Shown piece after piece: positions 34,964 through 47,011 of a stretch of DNA of 64,000 bases. Every line of letters begins with the position of its first letter. Position 1 is the stretch's first letter. The notes under the pieces are model-generated. The model made no database searches. It was not told the DNA's origin and was given only the letters and a program-made list of their open reading frames with translations. The translations under genes were made by a program, and so were the position numbers. This DNA is from Megalobrama amblycephala (taxonomy: Eukaryota > Chordata > Actinopteri > Cypriniformes > Xenocyprididae), in the NCBI RefSeq assembly GCF_018812025.1, contig NC_063061.1, positions 2,506,001-2,570,000 of the forward strand, in the 5' to 3' direction.

Positions 34964-35863
34964 TTTGAGCAGTACGGTCCCACATATGGGATGTTTATTT
35001 CTGTGCCCCTGGGCGTACGGTTCCACATATGGGATTTCGAACGTTCAGCGACGTCACATAACTGCTAGATTCAAACTGTGCTTTCGCACTCTGACTGCGA
35101 GACGGACGCGCGCTCTCTTGTCATCACAGCTATGCAGTGTTTTCAGCCACATAATGTTTCTTTAAGGTTTCAGACATTTAAATACGCATAAGCACCATTA
35201 AAACAATACATTTGGAGTTTATAAAATACACACAGATGTCAGATATCAGTGGAAGCATCAATAAACAGTGAATTCAAATAAGTAACTTTAAAGTTTACTC
35301 TATTATTCTTCCAGTTCACCAGCCACTTACTTGCATATATTTCAGGAGAAACTGATGCTATAAATCGACTGATAGGACTCTGTGAACTGCAGCGCAAACT
35401 AAGATGGTGGAGCCCATCTCGCATTATAGATCCAGATAAATAATAAATAATAAAGGAGTTGTGAGTCGTTACATGAACATACATGATCAGTTTCCTCCAT
35501 ACTCTCCTTTGCGATTCATTGCTGGTATAAGGCTTAACTTACTTAACTTGCCGTGTTTTGGTCTGAGGTTTTATTAAAAGCTGCTAATTGTTAACTTTTA
35601 AGTTGAGTAATTTTGTATTAGTAGGGGTCTATATAGGCTAATATATATCTATATAGGCTAATCTAAATTAGGAAAATAACCCCTTCAATGTTGTTTACAG
35701 AAGACAATAAGGAACATAATATGCATTTCTGCCAAAACTATCTGCACTTACATGAAGAAAGAACTACAAACAAGTGTGGGGAAACGTTATAGAGTATTTC
35801 AAACTGACAATGGAAATGACTTGAAAGAAGCATGTGTGCACAGAAGTTTTATTTAAGAGTAAA

Positions 35864-35865
<2 letters not shown>
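34964..35865. other. possible TTAA element start, then unassigned
   Basis: TTTAACCCTTTGAGCAGTAC at about 34957 followed by two CCACATATGGGAT motifs (34980-35035) looks like one end of a TTAA-type element. No opposite end was found. The rest is unassigned. Confidence 0.3.

Positions 35866-35866
<1 letters not shown>

Positions 35867-35895
<29 letters not shown>
35867..35895. repeat. (TC)n microsatellite bordering the Tx1 LINE
   Basis: About fourteen TC units directly abut the first base of the LINE. Confidence 0.9.
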
Positions 35896-35897
<2 letters not shown>

Positions 35898-37118
35898 GAG
35901 TGCATGCTGGGAGTGAGTGTGGACGGAGCCTGTTGGCGGGAGTGAGAGTATCTCTCTGTTTGAGTGAGACTTCTTTACTTTTTTTTTTCCTGTTGGTTTT
36001 TATATAATTTCGTTATAGTTAGGTTTAGTTAAAGGTTTTTCCTGACTTCGGTCAGTGAGTAGGGATAATGGGGTCGGAAGCGGGAGATTTCTCGCAGTTA
36101 ACACTCAAACACGGGTGTAAATGTATGCCTGAGGCCCCTGTGTCGGTGGAGGATTGTTTGATAGCCGTGAGTGAGGCTGTCGGTGGTGCTAATAGATCCG
36201 CCTCCCGAATGAATAAAGCCATTGTGTTCTTTCTCAGTGAAAGCCAAATGGTGAATGACTTGATTGAAACTGGATTGGTAATCAAAGATATTTTCGTACC
36301 TGTTTTGCCTTTGCCAAGCCCAGCCAAGAAGGTAATTTTATCAAACGTACCTCCATTTGTTAAAAATGAAAAACTAGAGCAAATACTCCAGAGGTACGGC
36401 AAAATAGTGAGTTCCATCAAAATGATCCCTCTTGGATGTAAAAACCCTGATATTAAACATGTGATGTCTTTTCGGCGTCAGGTTTTTATGATTTTGAATT
36501 CTCAGAGTGATCCGTTAAATCTGTCGGTAAAATTGAGCATTGATTGCAAAGATTACACTATTTTTATTAGTTCAGAGTCGATAAGATACTTTGTTTGTGG
36601 TGAATTTGGACACGTTAGGCAAACTTGCCCAAGACCGACTGACGGGCCTTCTTGCGGCTCCAGCTGCAGATGCGGAGAACAGTGTGAGGCCGGCCGGTGA
36701 GGATATTGTTGCGACGGCTGAGGCGTCAGAACCTCAGCCGGGCGAAGCGTTTTCGGCGCCAGGTGACGTGCCCGAAGGGAGACCGGTGCTGGAGGCCTCT
36801 GGAGACGGCTGTTGAGGAGGCGGCCGGCCCGAGTCACATCCCCGCTGTACCACAGGCAGAGACTAGCCCGAGACAGGTGTGTTTACAGTGTGTGATTGAA
36901 ACTGATTTGATTGAAGGAAATCAAACGCAGTCTGATAAAATTGTGAACGATGCAACTATTGATAACTTGTTTAAACAGAGTCAAGATGACCTTTTATCTC
37001 AAGAATCTGTGGATTTAATGGATGACTCTGGCAATGAACATGAGGACAACGAGATAATGGACAATGACGCGATGGATTCGGAGCTTGTAATTGGAGGTAA
37101 GACTAAAATGTATTCTGT

Positions 37119-37725
37119 TGTGACACTGTCACACAAAATGCATGTTTTACCGCTCTATTTATTACAATGATTTTATGTATAATGGAGTTTTAATTGGTTT
37201 ACATGTGTTTTAGTCCATTTTATTCCTCTTAACATTTTAAGTGTGTATGTCTTTAAGAGATGAATGGTTGGCCTGTCATGTGACCAGTCACATGACAGGA
37301 AGCAGGAAAAATATCTGTATAAAGAGAGCAGCATGGCAACAAACAGAGACTCACTAACAGTCATCTTAACTGGATTGTGGAGTTACCATTTGCGGACTTA
37401 CCTCTCCAGACACAACTTTTGGACTATCACTACTTGGACATTTGTATATACACTGGTGGACACTCACATTGGGACTTTTATCAGCACACTAGGATTCTTG
37501 GACTGTTTTAGGGTATGGTATTTGGGACTGTATGCTTTTAACAGACTGAGTTTTCCTGGTTTTATTGTGTTGTTTTAAAGTTCCTGTGAATATTGTAAAT
37601 ACACAATTCTTATTTAACTTTATCACCGTTTTATGTCTAATTCTTTTAACCACTAACAAACTCACACAGTAAAATCTGACCCCATTTTAAATCATGTGAC
37701 TCAACCAATTTGGCTGATCGTTACA
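37119..37725 (+). repeat. 5' LTR (607 bp)
   Basis: TGTGACACTG...GATCGTTACA. It holds a 28-bp near-perfect palindrome (37272-37299, arms CCTGTCATGTGAC) and a TATAAAG box at 37318-37324. A 104-codon open frame (37264-37578) starting in the palindrome is present in both LTRs, but nothing supports its translation. Confidence 0.93.
37272..37299. promoter_or_regulatory. LTR palindrome with two TCATGTGAC boxes
   Basis: 13-bp arms CCTGTCATGTGAC/GTCACATGACAGG around a CA centre, about 20 bp upstream of TATAAAG. TCATGTGA is the M-box/E-box type bound by MITF/TFE-family bHLH-ZIP factors, so it may be an enhancer. The same palindrome is at 39173-39200 in the 3' LTR. Binding is inference. Confidence 0.5.
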
Positions 37726-37727
37726 TA

Positions 37728-37745
37728 TGGTGGCCCGTACGGGGA
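37728..37745 (+). other. putative tRNA primer-binding site
   Basis: TGGTGGCCCGTACGGGGA two bases after the 5' LTR, at the position and with the TGG start expected of a PBS. The tRNA species was not assigned. Confidence 0.6.
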
Positions 37746-37787
37746 ACGTTTAAGATTTTAAAAACTGTGTTGAGAAAGTGGTAAAAG

Positions 37788-38960
37788 ATGGCGACTCATT
37801 TTGGTAATGCTGCTCCTTTTAAAACACCTGCTAATTTTAATGATGAACGGATTTTACACCAGTGTGACTGTGAACAGCTTCGTACTGAAGTACTTTCTCT
37901 TAAAAACCTTGTTTTAAAACTGGAGAAGGATTTTAAAGACTCTGTTGAAAGTCAGTTGAACCGTGAAATGTGTTTTAGAGAGGCTGTGGATGTAAGATTC
38001 AATAAGATGGAGGAATATGTGAAAGAGGCTATGGCGGCATTAGAAAAAGAGGTTGTTGAGTGCTTTCGGAGGAGAGACAAACAGTGGGCAAAACAACTGA
38101 AGGAAAAGAAACTTCCGGAAGCCACTGTCCCAAGTCCTACAGAGACTTCCAACCCTGTGCATTCCACCATCTACACCTCTTCACCTCCCACTGACTGCTC
38201 CACCATCTCAACACTTTCACAGACGGACAGCACAACAGAGCAAGGAATTAGCTGCACCAAGACATCATCAGGGCCAGATGTCAGCTACATCTTTTCTGTT
38301 CTACCCTTCTCCAGTGAGGAAGCCAACAGCACACAACAGGATGACTACACACTCGCCATCATCTCTTCCACACCCCAGACCGACAGGATCACAGTGATCA
38401 ACCACCAGGGCTTGCTGTACCGACAGATCCAGTGCAAGGGCGGCCAGTACCGACTACAGCTTGTCGTCCCAAAGGCCTTGATCGAACAAACGTTACGGAT
38501 CCTCCACGAAAGGACAACAGAGAGACATCATGGTCGGCTGAAAACTCTTCTCAGCATCCTGGAGGTCGCCTGGTGGCCAACGGTCCGTAAGGATGTCTGG
38601 CGGTATGTGGGAGACTGCGGAGTGTGTAATGTCAACGGAACGAACAAAGAACCATCTCGTCACCCTGCATCGTCATCGTCATCATCATCATCATCATCAC
38701 CAACCATCAAGCAAGGAAGGAGGAATGCTCGAGGGGAGAGGCATGCCGGCAAAGCTGGGTACAGTATGCACCAGGGAGGAACCGCGCAACCTACCCAGGG
38801 TTACCCAGGCTGGTACCGACTTCCTCCACTCTGTAATGGTTCCCCAGTTCCTTCCAGCCAACTAGTGCCTGCATGGGAGTGCCTAGTTTTAGCTAATTTA
38901 TTTCAAAGACATTTTAGGTCACACTTTAAAGAGGATACCCATTTTATGGACTATGGTTGA
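37788..38960 (+). CDS. 390-aa fusion: coiled-coil gag-like + integrase-type zinc module
   Basis: The single intact ORF of the LTR element; ATG at 37788 is the first in frame after the PBS. Residues ~25-110 are heptad-rich and charged (LRTEVLSLKNLVLKLEKDFK), a probable coiled coil. Residues ~120-210 are Ser/Thr/Pro-rich. Residues ~205-285 resemble the integrase N-terminal HHCC module and its lead-in: LLYRQIQ, LHERTTERHHGRLKTL, then WWPTVRKDVWRYVGDCGVCN. A poly-serine run from a (TCA)n tract (about 38667-38700) and an unrelated tail follow. No RT or integrase DDE residues exist. It could be a structural or RNA/DNA-binding protein mobilised with enzymes from a relative. Alternatively it is a deletion product joining gag and integrase by chance that stayed open. 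Confidence 0.7.
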   Translation: MATHFGNAAPFKTPANFNDERILHQCDCEQLRTEVLSLKNLVLKLEKDFKDSVESQLNREMCFREAVDVRFNKMEEYVKEAMAALEKEVVECFRRRDKQWAKQLKEKKLPEATVPSPTETSNPVHSTIYTSSPPTDCSTISTLSQTDSTTEQGISCTKTSSGPDVSYIFSVLPFSSEEANSTQQDDYTLAIISSTPQTDRITVINHQGLLYRQIQCKGGQYRLQLVVPKALIEQTLRILHERTTERHHGRLKTLLSILEVAWWPTVRKDVWRYVGDCGVCNVNGTNKEPSRHPASSSSSSSSSSPTIKQGRRNARGERHAGKAGYSMHQGGTAQPTQGYPGWYRLPPLCNGSPVPSSQLVPAWECLVLANLFQRHFRSHFKEDTHFMDYG

Positions 38961-39003
38961 CAGTACTCTTAACAGACTAGTTTCTTCCCCGTGTTGACAT
39001 AGG

Positions 39004-39019
39004 CTAAGGGGGGGGACTA
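39004..39019 (+). other. polypurine tract
   Basis: TAAGGGGGGGGACTA immediately before the 3' LTR, the expected plus-strand primer. Confidence 0.8.
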
Positions 39020-39626
39020 TGTGACACTGTCACACAAAATGCATGTTTTACCGCTCTATTTATTACAATGATTTTATGTATAATGGAGTTTTAATTGGTT
39101 TACATGTGTTTTAGTCCATTTTATTCCTCTTAACATTTTAAGTGTGTATGTCTTTAAGAGATGAATGGTTGGCCTGTCATGTGACCAGTCACATGACAGG
39201 AAGCAGGAAAAATATCTGTATAAAGAGAGCAGCATGGCAACAAACAGAGATTCACTAACAGTCATCTTAACTGGATTGTGGAGTTACCATTTGCGGACTT
39301 ACCTCTCCAGACACAACTTTTGGACTATCACTACTTGGACATTTGTATATACACTGGTGGACACTCACATTGGGACTTTTATCAGCACACTAGGATTCTT
39401 GGACTGTTTTAGGGTATGGTATTTGGGACTGTATGCTTTTAACAGACTGAGTTTTCCTGGTTTTATTGTGTTGTTTTAAAGTTCCTGTGAATATTGTAAA
39501 TACACAATTCTTATTTAACTTTATCACCGTTTTATGTCTAATTCTTTTAACCACTAACAAACTCACACAGTAAAATCTGACCCCATTTTAAATCATGTGA
39601 CTCAACCAATTTGGCTGATCGTTACA
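39020..39626 (+). repeat. 3' LTR (607 bp)
   Basis: Same length as the 5' LTR and apparently identical except T at 39251 against C at 37350. Confidence 0.93.
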
Positions 39627-39909
39627 CTGTTCAGCAGATCAATCATTTTCTTGATACTACAAAAGGACTTCGTAAACCAAAAATTGAGACATATTTTCCA
39701 GATTTAAAACTGTTTCTGTTGTCTGGTACTATGGCTATGAGAAAAGCTTCCTTTGATGAGCTTGACAAACCCAAACGTTACCGCCTTAAGAAACTTCTCA
39801 GTAATGTTAGAAGTTCTCTGAATTTACAAGGTAAAAAATTAATATGGCTTGGTTACCTAATAACTCTGATAGGTTAGTTTTATTGTGTGTTTATTTTATG
39901 CTTATTTTC

Positions 39910-42900
39910 ATGGCACCTTTGAGACTTAGTTCATTGAACGTTAATAGGTGTCGTGATGCTATAAAAAGGGCTAGTCTGTTTGATTATATTGTGATGAAGA
40001 GTGCAGGTGTTGTTTTTCTACAGGAAACGCATACCGATGAGAACAATCAGATACAGTGGTTGACTGAATGGAAGGGTCAGGCAATATTGAGTCATGGCTC
40101 TAATATTAGTGCAGGGGTGGCTATTCTGCTTACACCTGAATATAGAGAGCAACCAGTCAGTGTTTTTGAATTGATTTCTGGTCGATTGCTGAGAGTTGAC
40201 ATAACTGTTCTGGGCATTAAGTTTTCTTTTGTCAATGTGTATGCACCCAACATTGGATCAGAACGTGTTATTTTTTTTGAAAAACTTAAAGTTGCTTTAA
40301 GTGATGTTCCCCATGATAGGATTATGGTTTTAGCTGGAGATTTTAATTGTACTTTAAGTCATACTTTGGACAGAAATCATGAAGAGCCCCACAGTCAATC
40401 CGCAGATGTGCTTCGGTCTTTAATTGTTTACCACAATCTTATAGATGTTTGGAGAGAATCTTTTCCTTAGGTCAGACAATATACCTGGGTGAAAACAAAC
40501 TCCAATATGGTGTCTGGGGCTAGGTTAGACAGAATTTACATACCAAAAAGTAAAAAAAATATTTTCTATAATAGCTGTATATGTCCTACTGCTTTGTCTG
40601 ATCACCATCTTCTATCTATTGATGTTACTACTGCAGAGAGCACGTTCAAGAATTTCTTTTGGAAGTTTAATAAGAGATTATTATTAGATCAAAATTTTGT
40701 GCACTCTTTCACTCATTTCTGGGAGATTTGGAGAGAGAAAAAAAAAACACAGTATAAGTCCTTGAGCCAGTGGTGGGACATAGGCAAATCTCAAATAAAA
40801 TTGTTTTGCCAGAGTTATTCTGCTTACAATAAAAGTTTATTGGAAAAGAAGATGGCACAGCTTGAACAGGAAATACTTCTTCTTGATATCGAAAGGGACG
40901 TTGTCGATACCACTGAGTCCTTGAAACGCAATAATTTTCTTTTGCGGAATCTACTGGAGGAAAGAGTCCAGGGGACGCTGATTCGTGCAAGATTCTCTTC
41001 CTTCAATAGCATGGATGCTCCTACTTCTTTCTTTTTTAATCTGGAGAAGAAGACTGTGGATAAGAAGATTTTAAGCTGTTTGAGACTTCCAGTGGGGAGG
41101 AAAGTTACTGACGGTCATGGAATTATTTCTTACGCACTTTCTTTTTATGAGGATCTTTATAGTGCTGAACCTTGTGATGAGGAAATGGCTGAACTTCTCT
41201 TTCAGGATTTACCTCAGCTTTCGGAAGGGGAGAAATCCAATCTTGATAAACTATTGACTTTCGATGAACTATCTGTTGCTGTTAAAGAACTGTCTTCTAG
41301 CAAAGCTCCGGGATTGGATGGACTTAATGCAGAATTTTATAAACAATTTTGGTCAGTTATTGGATTGGATTTGTTTTCAGTTTTCATGGAGAGTTTTAAA
41401 AGAGGGACACTTCCACTGAGTCTACGAAGAGCTGTGGTCACTCTATTACCTAAAAAGGGTGATCTTGAAGACATTAGATGCTGGCGTCCGGTCTCTTTAC
41501 TCGGAGTGGATTACAAGATACTTTCGAAGTCCTTAACTAATAGAGTTAAACTCTGCATTTCTTCAGTGATTCATCCGGATCAGTCATACTGCATTCCAGG
41601 AAGGACGATTTTTGATAATCTTTTTTTGATACGAGACTTGATTTCATTTTCCAGAGTACAGCATTTTGATATTGGATTTGTTTCATTAGACCAGGAGAAA
41701 GCCTTTGATCGTGTCGATCACGGTTTCCTTGTTAAGTGCCTTGAGGCTTTTGGTTTTGGGCCGTCTATTATTGTTTATATTAAACTGTTGTATACTGATG
41801 TATACAGCATGTTGAAAATTAATGGTACTCATACAAGACCTTTCAGAGTAAGCAGAGGCATAAGGCAGGGTTGTGGTCTATCAGGAATCCTGTATGCTAT
41901 TGCAATTGAGCCACCTCAGACCTGAAAACTGTTAGGCTTAGTGCCTATGCTGATGATGTCACTGTTTTTATCAGATCTGCTCAGGATGTAATGAACTTGA
42001 GAGAATCTTTAGAGGTTTATCAAAAAGCCTCCTCATCTCGAATTAACTGGCAAAAGTGTGCATCCTTTTTATTGGGTGAATGGGAGAATGGAGGCCCTCC
42101 ATCTCTTCCTCAGAATTGTTCCTGGAGTCTAGAGGGGTTTAAAGTGCTTGGAATTTTCCTTGGGAATGATCAATATATACAGAAAAATTGGGATGGTATT
42201 TTTGAAAAAAATGGAGATGGTTACTGCCTCGCTTGTCTTATAGGGGAAGAATGCTCATTATTAACAACTTGGCAGCTTCCATGATGTGGCATCACTTAAA
42301 TGTGTTAGACCCACCAAAAGAATTGTTGCAACGTCTGCAGAAGACTTTTGTTGAGTTTTTTTGGGATGGGTTTCATTGGCTTCCCTCTGCAATTTTATAT
42401 TTGCCAGTCAGTGAAGGGGGCCAAGGGTTGATTAATTTGGCAGCAAAGGTTAAGGCTATGAGGTTAAAGACTGTTCAAAACCTACTTTACCCTGTGGATT
42501 TTAGGCCATGGGTTTTTTTTGGTCTGGCATTGCTCAGAACTTTTGGTGGGTTAGGTGTTGATAGGCAATTGTTTTTAATGTCTTCTTATGATGGGAAGTT
42601 TTCGGCTGATGTAAAATTTTATACTTCTGTGTTAAACTCCTGGACAGGTATTAAATTGTTTAGAAGTGAAAATAATCATTTTGGTCTTTAAGAACCATTG
42701 TTTTATAACTCCTTTTTAGGTGAGAATATCTGTACATCTAATACAATTGTAAAACAATTTTTGAAAAAAGGATTGACCAAAGTTTCAGACTTGATTGATA
42801 TCTCGTCTAAAAGATGGAGATCAATGAGAGATATTGGTAATCGGGCTGGTATTAGATCAGTCAGGACGATAGAGAGGCTCATTGGGGGGTTGAAAACATC

Positions 42901-43627
42901 TTTTCCCTCCACACTCCTCATGTTTGTTAACTGTTTTCTGTCTGGAGGTCCTTCTGAAGTTTTGTTTCCCAAGTTATGTGTGTCTCCCAAGGTTGGTTTG
43001 GAAGATGATTATGAAGGAAAGCTGCTGACATTTAATAGATTACAAGAGCTTGATTTTCAGGTGGTCGGAAAAAGAGAATTATATCAGTTATGTGTTAAAA
43101 TGGATCAATTTGAGCATATTAAGGGCAGAGGGGATACAAAATGGAGGGAATTTTTAATAGTTCCTAATGCTTGTTCACCTTCTTGGAGGCTTTTTTACAA
43201 GGGTCCTCTACCCAAACGATCTGGAGACTTACAGTGGAGGTTATTACATTGTGCACTGTCCACTAATTCTCATGTTGCTAAATTTAACTTGAATGTTTTA
43301 CCATTGTGTATTTTCTGCTCTTTACCAGAATCTGTATTTCATGTTTTTTCTGAGTGTTCTAGGTTGGTTCCATTATTTACGTTGTTAGAACGATTACTTG
43401 GGAACTTGGGATTTGTCTTTACAAAGATACTTTTTATCTATGGTTGCAAGTATTCAAGAGCGCACAGTCAGCAGTGTACTGTTGCAAATTTTATAATTGG
43501 ACAAGCTAAATTAGCCATATGGAAGTCTTGTAGACTGGCTGCTGAAAAGCGAAATATAAATGTTTCTCTGCTATTTTCCGCTTTGGTAGAATCTAGAATA
43601 AGAGTGGAGCACAGTTTTTTCAAATGA
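39910..43627 (+). pseudogene. Tx1 LINE ORF2 (endonuclease-RT), mutated
   Basis: Starts MAPLRLSSLNVNRCRD. An APE-type endonuclease follows with VVFLQETHTDE, FVNVYAPN, MVLAGDFNCTLSHTLDRNH and, after a premature TAG (40468-40470), SGARLDRIY and ALSDHHLL. The RT has SSSKAPGLDGLNAEFYK, LDQEKAFDRVDHGFL, RGIRQGCGLSG and the catalytic YADD at 41946-41957 after a frameshift near 41910. A further frameshift near 42230 and a stop at 42689-42691 precede the C-terminal region, which ends with the zinc motif CIFCSLPESVFHVFSEC. At least two stops and two frameshifts abolish the full-length enzyme. Length and domain order match complete Tx1-type ORF2. Confidence 0.85.
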
Positions 43628-43862
43628 CAAATAACTTAATTGAGTTTGAGTTTAAATGGTGTGCAAATGGTGCGTTACTGTCGCTTTGTGAGGACGGAGA
43701 AATAATGTTTAATTGGTGATGTAAGGTGGTTATATTATCTTGTTGTTTATTTATTTATTTATTTATTTATTTTTTCTCTTGAACATTTTGCAATGTGATG
43801 TGTGAGGAAGAATGACAGGGTTGTTTTTAGAATGTTTAATAAAGTGCGTTAAAAGTCAAAGT

Positions 43863-44165
<303 letters not shown>

Positions 44166-44951
44166 CAATGCGTGGAACAGATCGTGCAGTGTCGTAAATC
44201 GCGGCAAAACAGAATTATCATTTGCGCATGTGCGAGAGTCTACTACGCATGCGTAGAACGGATCGTGCAGGTGGAACCAGAGTCGTTAAATATGGGTGAA
44301 ACCATAGACATCTATGGGTGGAACGGATCGTGTGCCCAGACATGTGACCAACTGGGCGGCAACGTCATCAGAATGCAAAGAATTATGGGTATGTTTGGCC
44401 CGTTTACATGGGCTGGCATAGCAGGCTAGTGTTCTGGCATGAAAATAATTAGCCTGAAAAACAGAATATAATCCTACAAAATGCAGCGGGTTAAAGAAAA
44501 CATTGTCGGACCATACCGCCTAAAACTAAATCCTAATGCAAAGAGGAGATATGATGAGAAAATATTTTCCTTATTTCCCTTTATAAAGGGAATCAAAGGA
44601 CTGGATCCTTAAGAGCAGAGCGACGTCAAACTGTTGCCCAACTTCCAGCACCCATATTTTATATATATTTATTTATTTATATTTATATATATTTATATAT
44701 TTATTACACACACAACTACATGATATTAAGTGTTAGTGCGTACGCACACAAAGTTTTCAGTAACTTCAAGTCATTGCAGCAGGCCCAGGTCTTTTTTACA
44801 CATGGATGGGTCCAGGACCTGGAGATTGTAAAAGTGGGGCAGAAAACTGTCGTCCGTTCAAAGGTATGCTAATGTTTAAGCACCACACACCTCGCTCTCT
44901 CTCATCTATCTGCGTGCAGTCAGAATTCAACAAACCAGCGTGTGTGAGTCT

Positions 44952-44994
<43 letters not shown>

Positions 44995-45164
44995 GGGCAC
45001 GATCGAATAGTGGAAACATAAAAACATACTGTTCATACAGGACATCTTTCAAACTGCAAAGTGTTTACTTATATTTGTGTACACTCACAATGAAACACAA
45101 CATTGTGCTTTTGTCAAACTTTAAACTTGTCAAACTGTAACCTACAACTGTCACCCAACCAAAA

Positions 45165-45204
<40 letters not shown>

Positions 45205-45339
45205 TGACGGCATCTTGAACACTGCGTTCTTCCCTCCATGCAAAGAAGTCTGGCGCCTTATGTTTGTGCCGCGGATTCCCAATATGCTTTGCGTTCACCA
45301 CTGGGAATACGTCATGATGATGACACATTAGCAATCCTT
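44166..45339. other. unassigned stretch with microsatellites
   Basis: Contains (TG)n/(GA)n at 44951-44990 and (CA)n at 45166-45201. CGTGGAACAGATCGTGCAG-type motifs repeat three times at 44170-44335. A 43-codon ORF at 44481-44612 ends LFPFIKGIKGLDP; it resembles nothing I can name and may be chance. Confidence 0.45.
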
Positions 45340-45703
45340 ATAGAGTGCCCCAGGGATGACGTCATCACCACCAAGCTTCCTCAAACTTTATTTAGAAAAC
45401 AACTTTATTTACAAACATGCTCGCTGATTATGATATGTGCTGTTATGAATACTTATCCACTTTTTAAGACACATTAAAAGTTTAAAAAATCACAAGTGGG
45501 TTATAACTGGTGTGTTTTATGTCATAGATCAAAACGTGAAAGTATTTAGAGGCTTTGTTAACCACAGACCTTATTTCAGGCGATTTAGCAAAAACCCATT
45601 CAAAAAACCCATAGACTTTACGGCGTTGGAACCGGAAGCCCTAAAATGCTAACTCACTTCCGGGTTTTGCCTATAAAAATGCGTCATCCCTGAGGCACTC
45701 TAT
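45340..45703. mobile_element. 364-bp MITE, sibling of 4047-5312
   Basis: The ends ATAGAGTGCCCCAGGGATGA and inward-read ATAGAGTGCCTCAGGGATGA enclose sequence that is the reverse complement of parts of 4100-4500, for example CACCAAGCTTCCTCAAACTT. Confidence 0.88.
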
Positions 45704-45860
45704 TGAAGTCCATGATATGGAGAAAAATCCTGGAATGTTTTCATCAAAAACCTTCATTTCTTTTCGACTGAACAAAGAAAGACATGGACATCTTGGATGA
45801 CATGGAGGAGAGTAAATTATCAGCAAAAGTTTATTTAAAAGTGAAATAATCCTTTAACTA
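45704..45860 (-). repeat. interspersed repeat fragment
   Basis: Reverse complement of 34225-34385 (TTTTCGACTGAACAAAGAAA region), truncated where the neighbouring MITE ends. Confidence 0.75.
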
Positions 45861-47009
45861 ATGCATAATTCTGGACCCTTAAATTAAAGTGTTACCAAAT
45901 GTTTAAAACAGAATTCAGATGTTTGTTTCTGCAGTGGTGTTCATCTCAGCACCATATAAAGACTTAAGTTTCAAACATTTTTACATTATAATCTGGACTA
46001 CAACATGCCCTAGAAATTGATTGAAAATGTTTTGATTCTTTATTATTGTTTGATCACACTTTACATTAAAACATAAAACATACATTAAACAATGAAAATG
46101 AAAAAGACAATGAAAAATACTTCTAAAACACTTATTAATCTTAATTGATTTCAACAAAACAAAAGTTGTAAGTGTATTATTTAATGGACCTGATCTAACA
46201 GTTTTTTTTTTTTTTTTTTGTATCTAATGTTAACAAAGAATAACTTCTGTAACAAATGTTGATATTGCTCATTGTTAAAGGACTGCTTCAGTGATTTTTT
46301 TTTCTAGGCTTGATTGTGTTTTTGGGGCACAGTTTAACGTCTTAATGCTTTGTTTTTTTTAAAAAAAGCCATATTTTTCATATATTTTACCTTTATTCTA
46401 CACCTCTGTTTCCACTGTCATATGAACGGCTCGTTTGACTTCCTGCTTCTATGAAGCCACTCCCTCCAAAATACGCAATGTGCTCAGATTGGTTAGCTGG
46501 TCCAGTGTATCCAGATCCATCGTGATTCGCTGAAGCATCCGGAAATGCCACGGCCCTTACCATTACCGGTGGTTACTGGTTATGTGGGCTTCGGTGGAAT
46601 TGTAAATAATGGCGTCTATATTGCTGTATCAAATTGAGCCTAATCAGACCCAAATGAAGAGGGTCAAGCAGAACCTCTGCAATCACGGCTTTTAAAGGAC
46701 GTTTCTGAATGCATTTTGTATTTGTGTCAAAGTGTTTAGTTATGCAGTCACTGCTGTTTGTTAGCATTCAATATACAGTTTTATCCTGATTAAAGTTTTA
46801 CTGTAGCCGAATACATGACTGAGTAGTAGCAACTGTTTGTCTATGAAAATAGAAGTTTGTTGGCATTTGTTGGAGAAGTATGCAATATAATTTAGCTAAA
46901 GTTAACTGGCTAGAAGCAAAAATGCTTTGGTCTTTGTTTACGTCCCTGATGCAACCAAAAAACAGAAACAGAACTATAAGTTTATAAGACATGTACAAAC
47001 AATAAAATG
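45861..47009. other. unassigned stretch
   Basis: AT-rich, with a T-run at about 46200-46219. No gene recognised. Confidence 0.5.
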
Positions 47010-47011
47010 TA

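Larger units (their letters stand above)
37119..39626 (+). mobile_element. compact LTR retroelement with chimeric ORF
   Basis: Two 607-bp LTRs (37119-37725, 39020-39626) differ at only one position that I can see. CTGT occurs on both outer sides (37115-37118, 39627-39630) as a probable TSD. A primer-binding-site-like sequence follows LTR1 by two bases and a purine tract precedes LTR2. The 1.29-kb interior has one ORF of 390 codons and no reverse transcriptase, RNase H or integrase core. It is a young insertion into the Tx1 ORF1. Confidence 0.92.
36068..39877 (+). pseudogene. Tx1 LINE ORF1, frameshifted and split
   Basis: Starts MGSEAGDFSQLTLKHGCKC at 36068. An RRM-like segment VILSNVPPFVKNEKLEQILQ is followed by a knuckle YFVCGEFGHVRQTCP whose first cysteine is replaced by tyrosine. 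Frame changes occur near 36640-36700 and 36815. The C-terminal part reads through an acidic segment to GGKTKMYSV at 37118 and resumes after the LTR insertion with QQINHFLDTTKGLRK at 39631, ending at 39877. The protein would bind the LINE RNA. Removing the insertion and one 4-bp TSD restores the frame at that junction only. Confidence 0.8.
35896..43864 (+). mobile_element. near full-length Tx1-clade LINE
   Basis: A plus-strand non-LTR element with 5' leader, ORF1 (zinc-knuckle type), ORF2 (endonuclease-RT) and a 3' UTR ending near AATAAAGTGCGTTAAAAG. It starts exactly at the edge of a (TC)n tract and ends at a (CA)n/(TC)n composite tract. ORF1 is split by an LTR retroelement (37119-39626). Premature stops and frameshifts show it is no longer autonomous. 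Without the LTR element it is about 5.5 kb. Confidence 0.88.

Noticed and set aside
37264..37578. 104-codon frame in the LTR, repeated at 39165-39479
   Set aside because: Identical only because the LTRs are recent duplicates; it overlaps the TATA box and palindrome and resembles no protein. Kept as a note in the LTR entry.
44481..44612. 43-codon ORF ending in LFPFIKGIKGLDP as a gene
   Set aside because: Composition looks protein-like, but it is isolated, without splice sites or homology that I can name; left as a note in the unassigned stretch.
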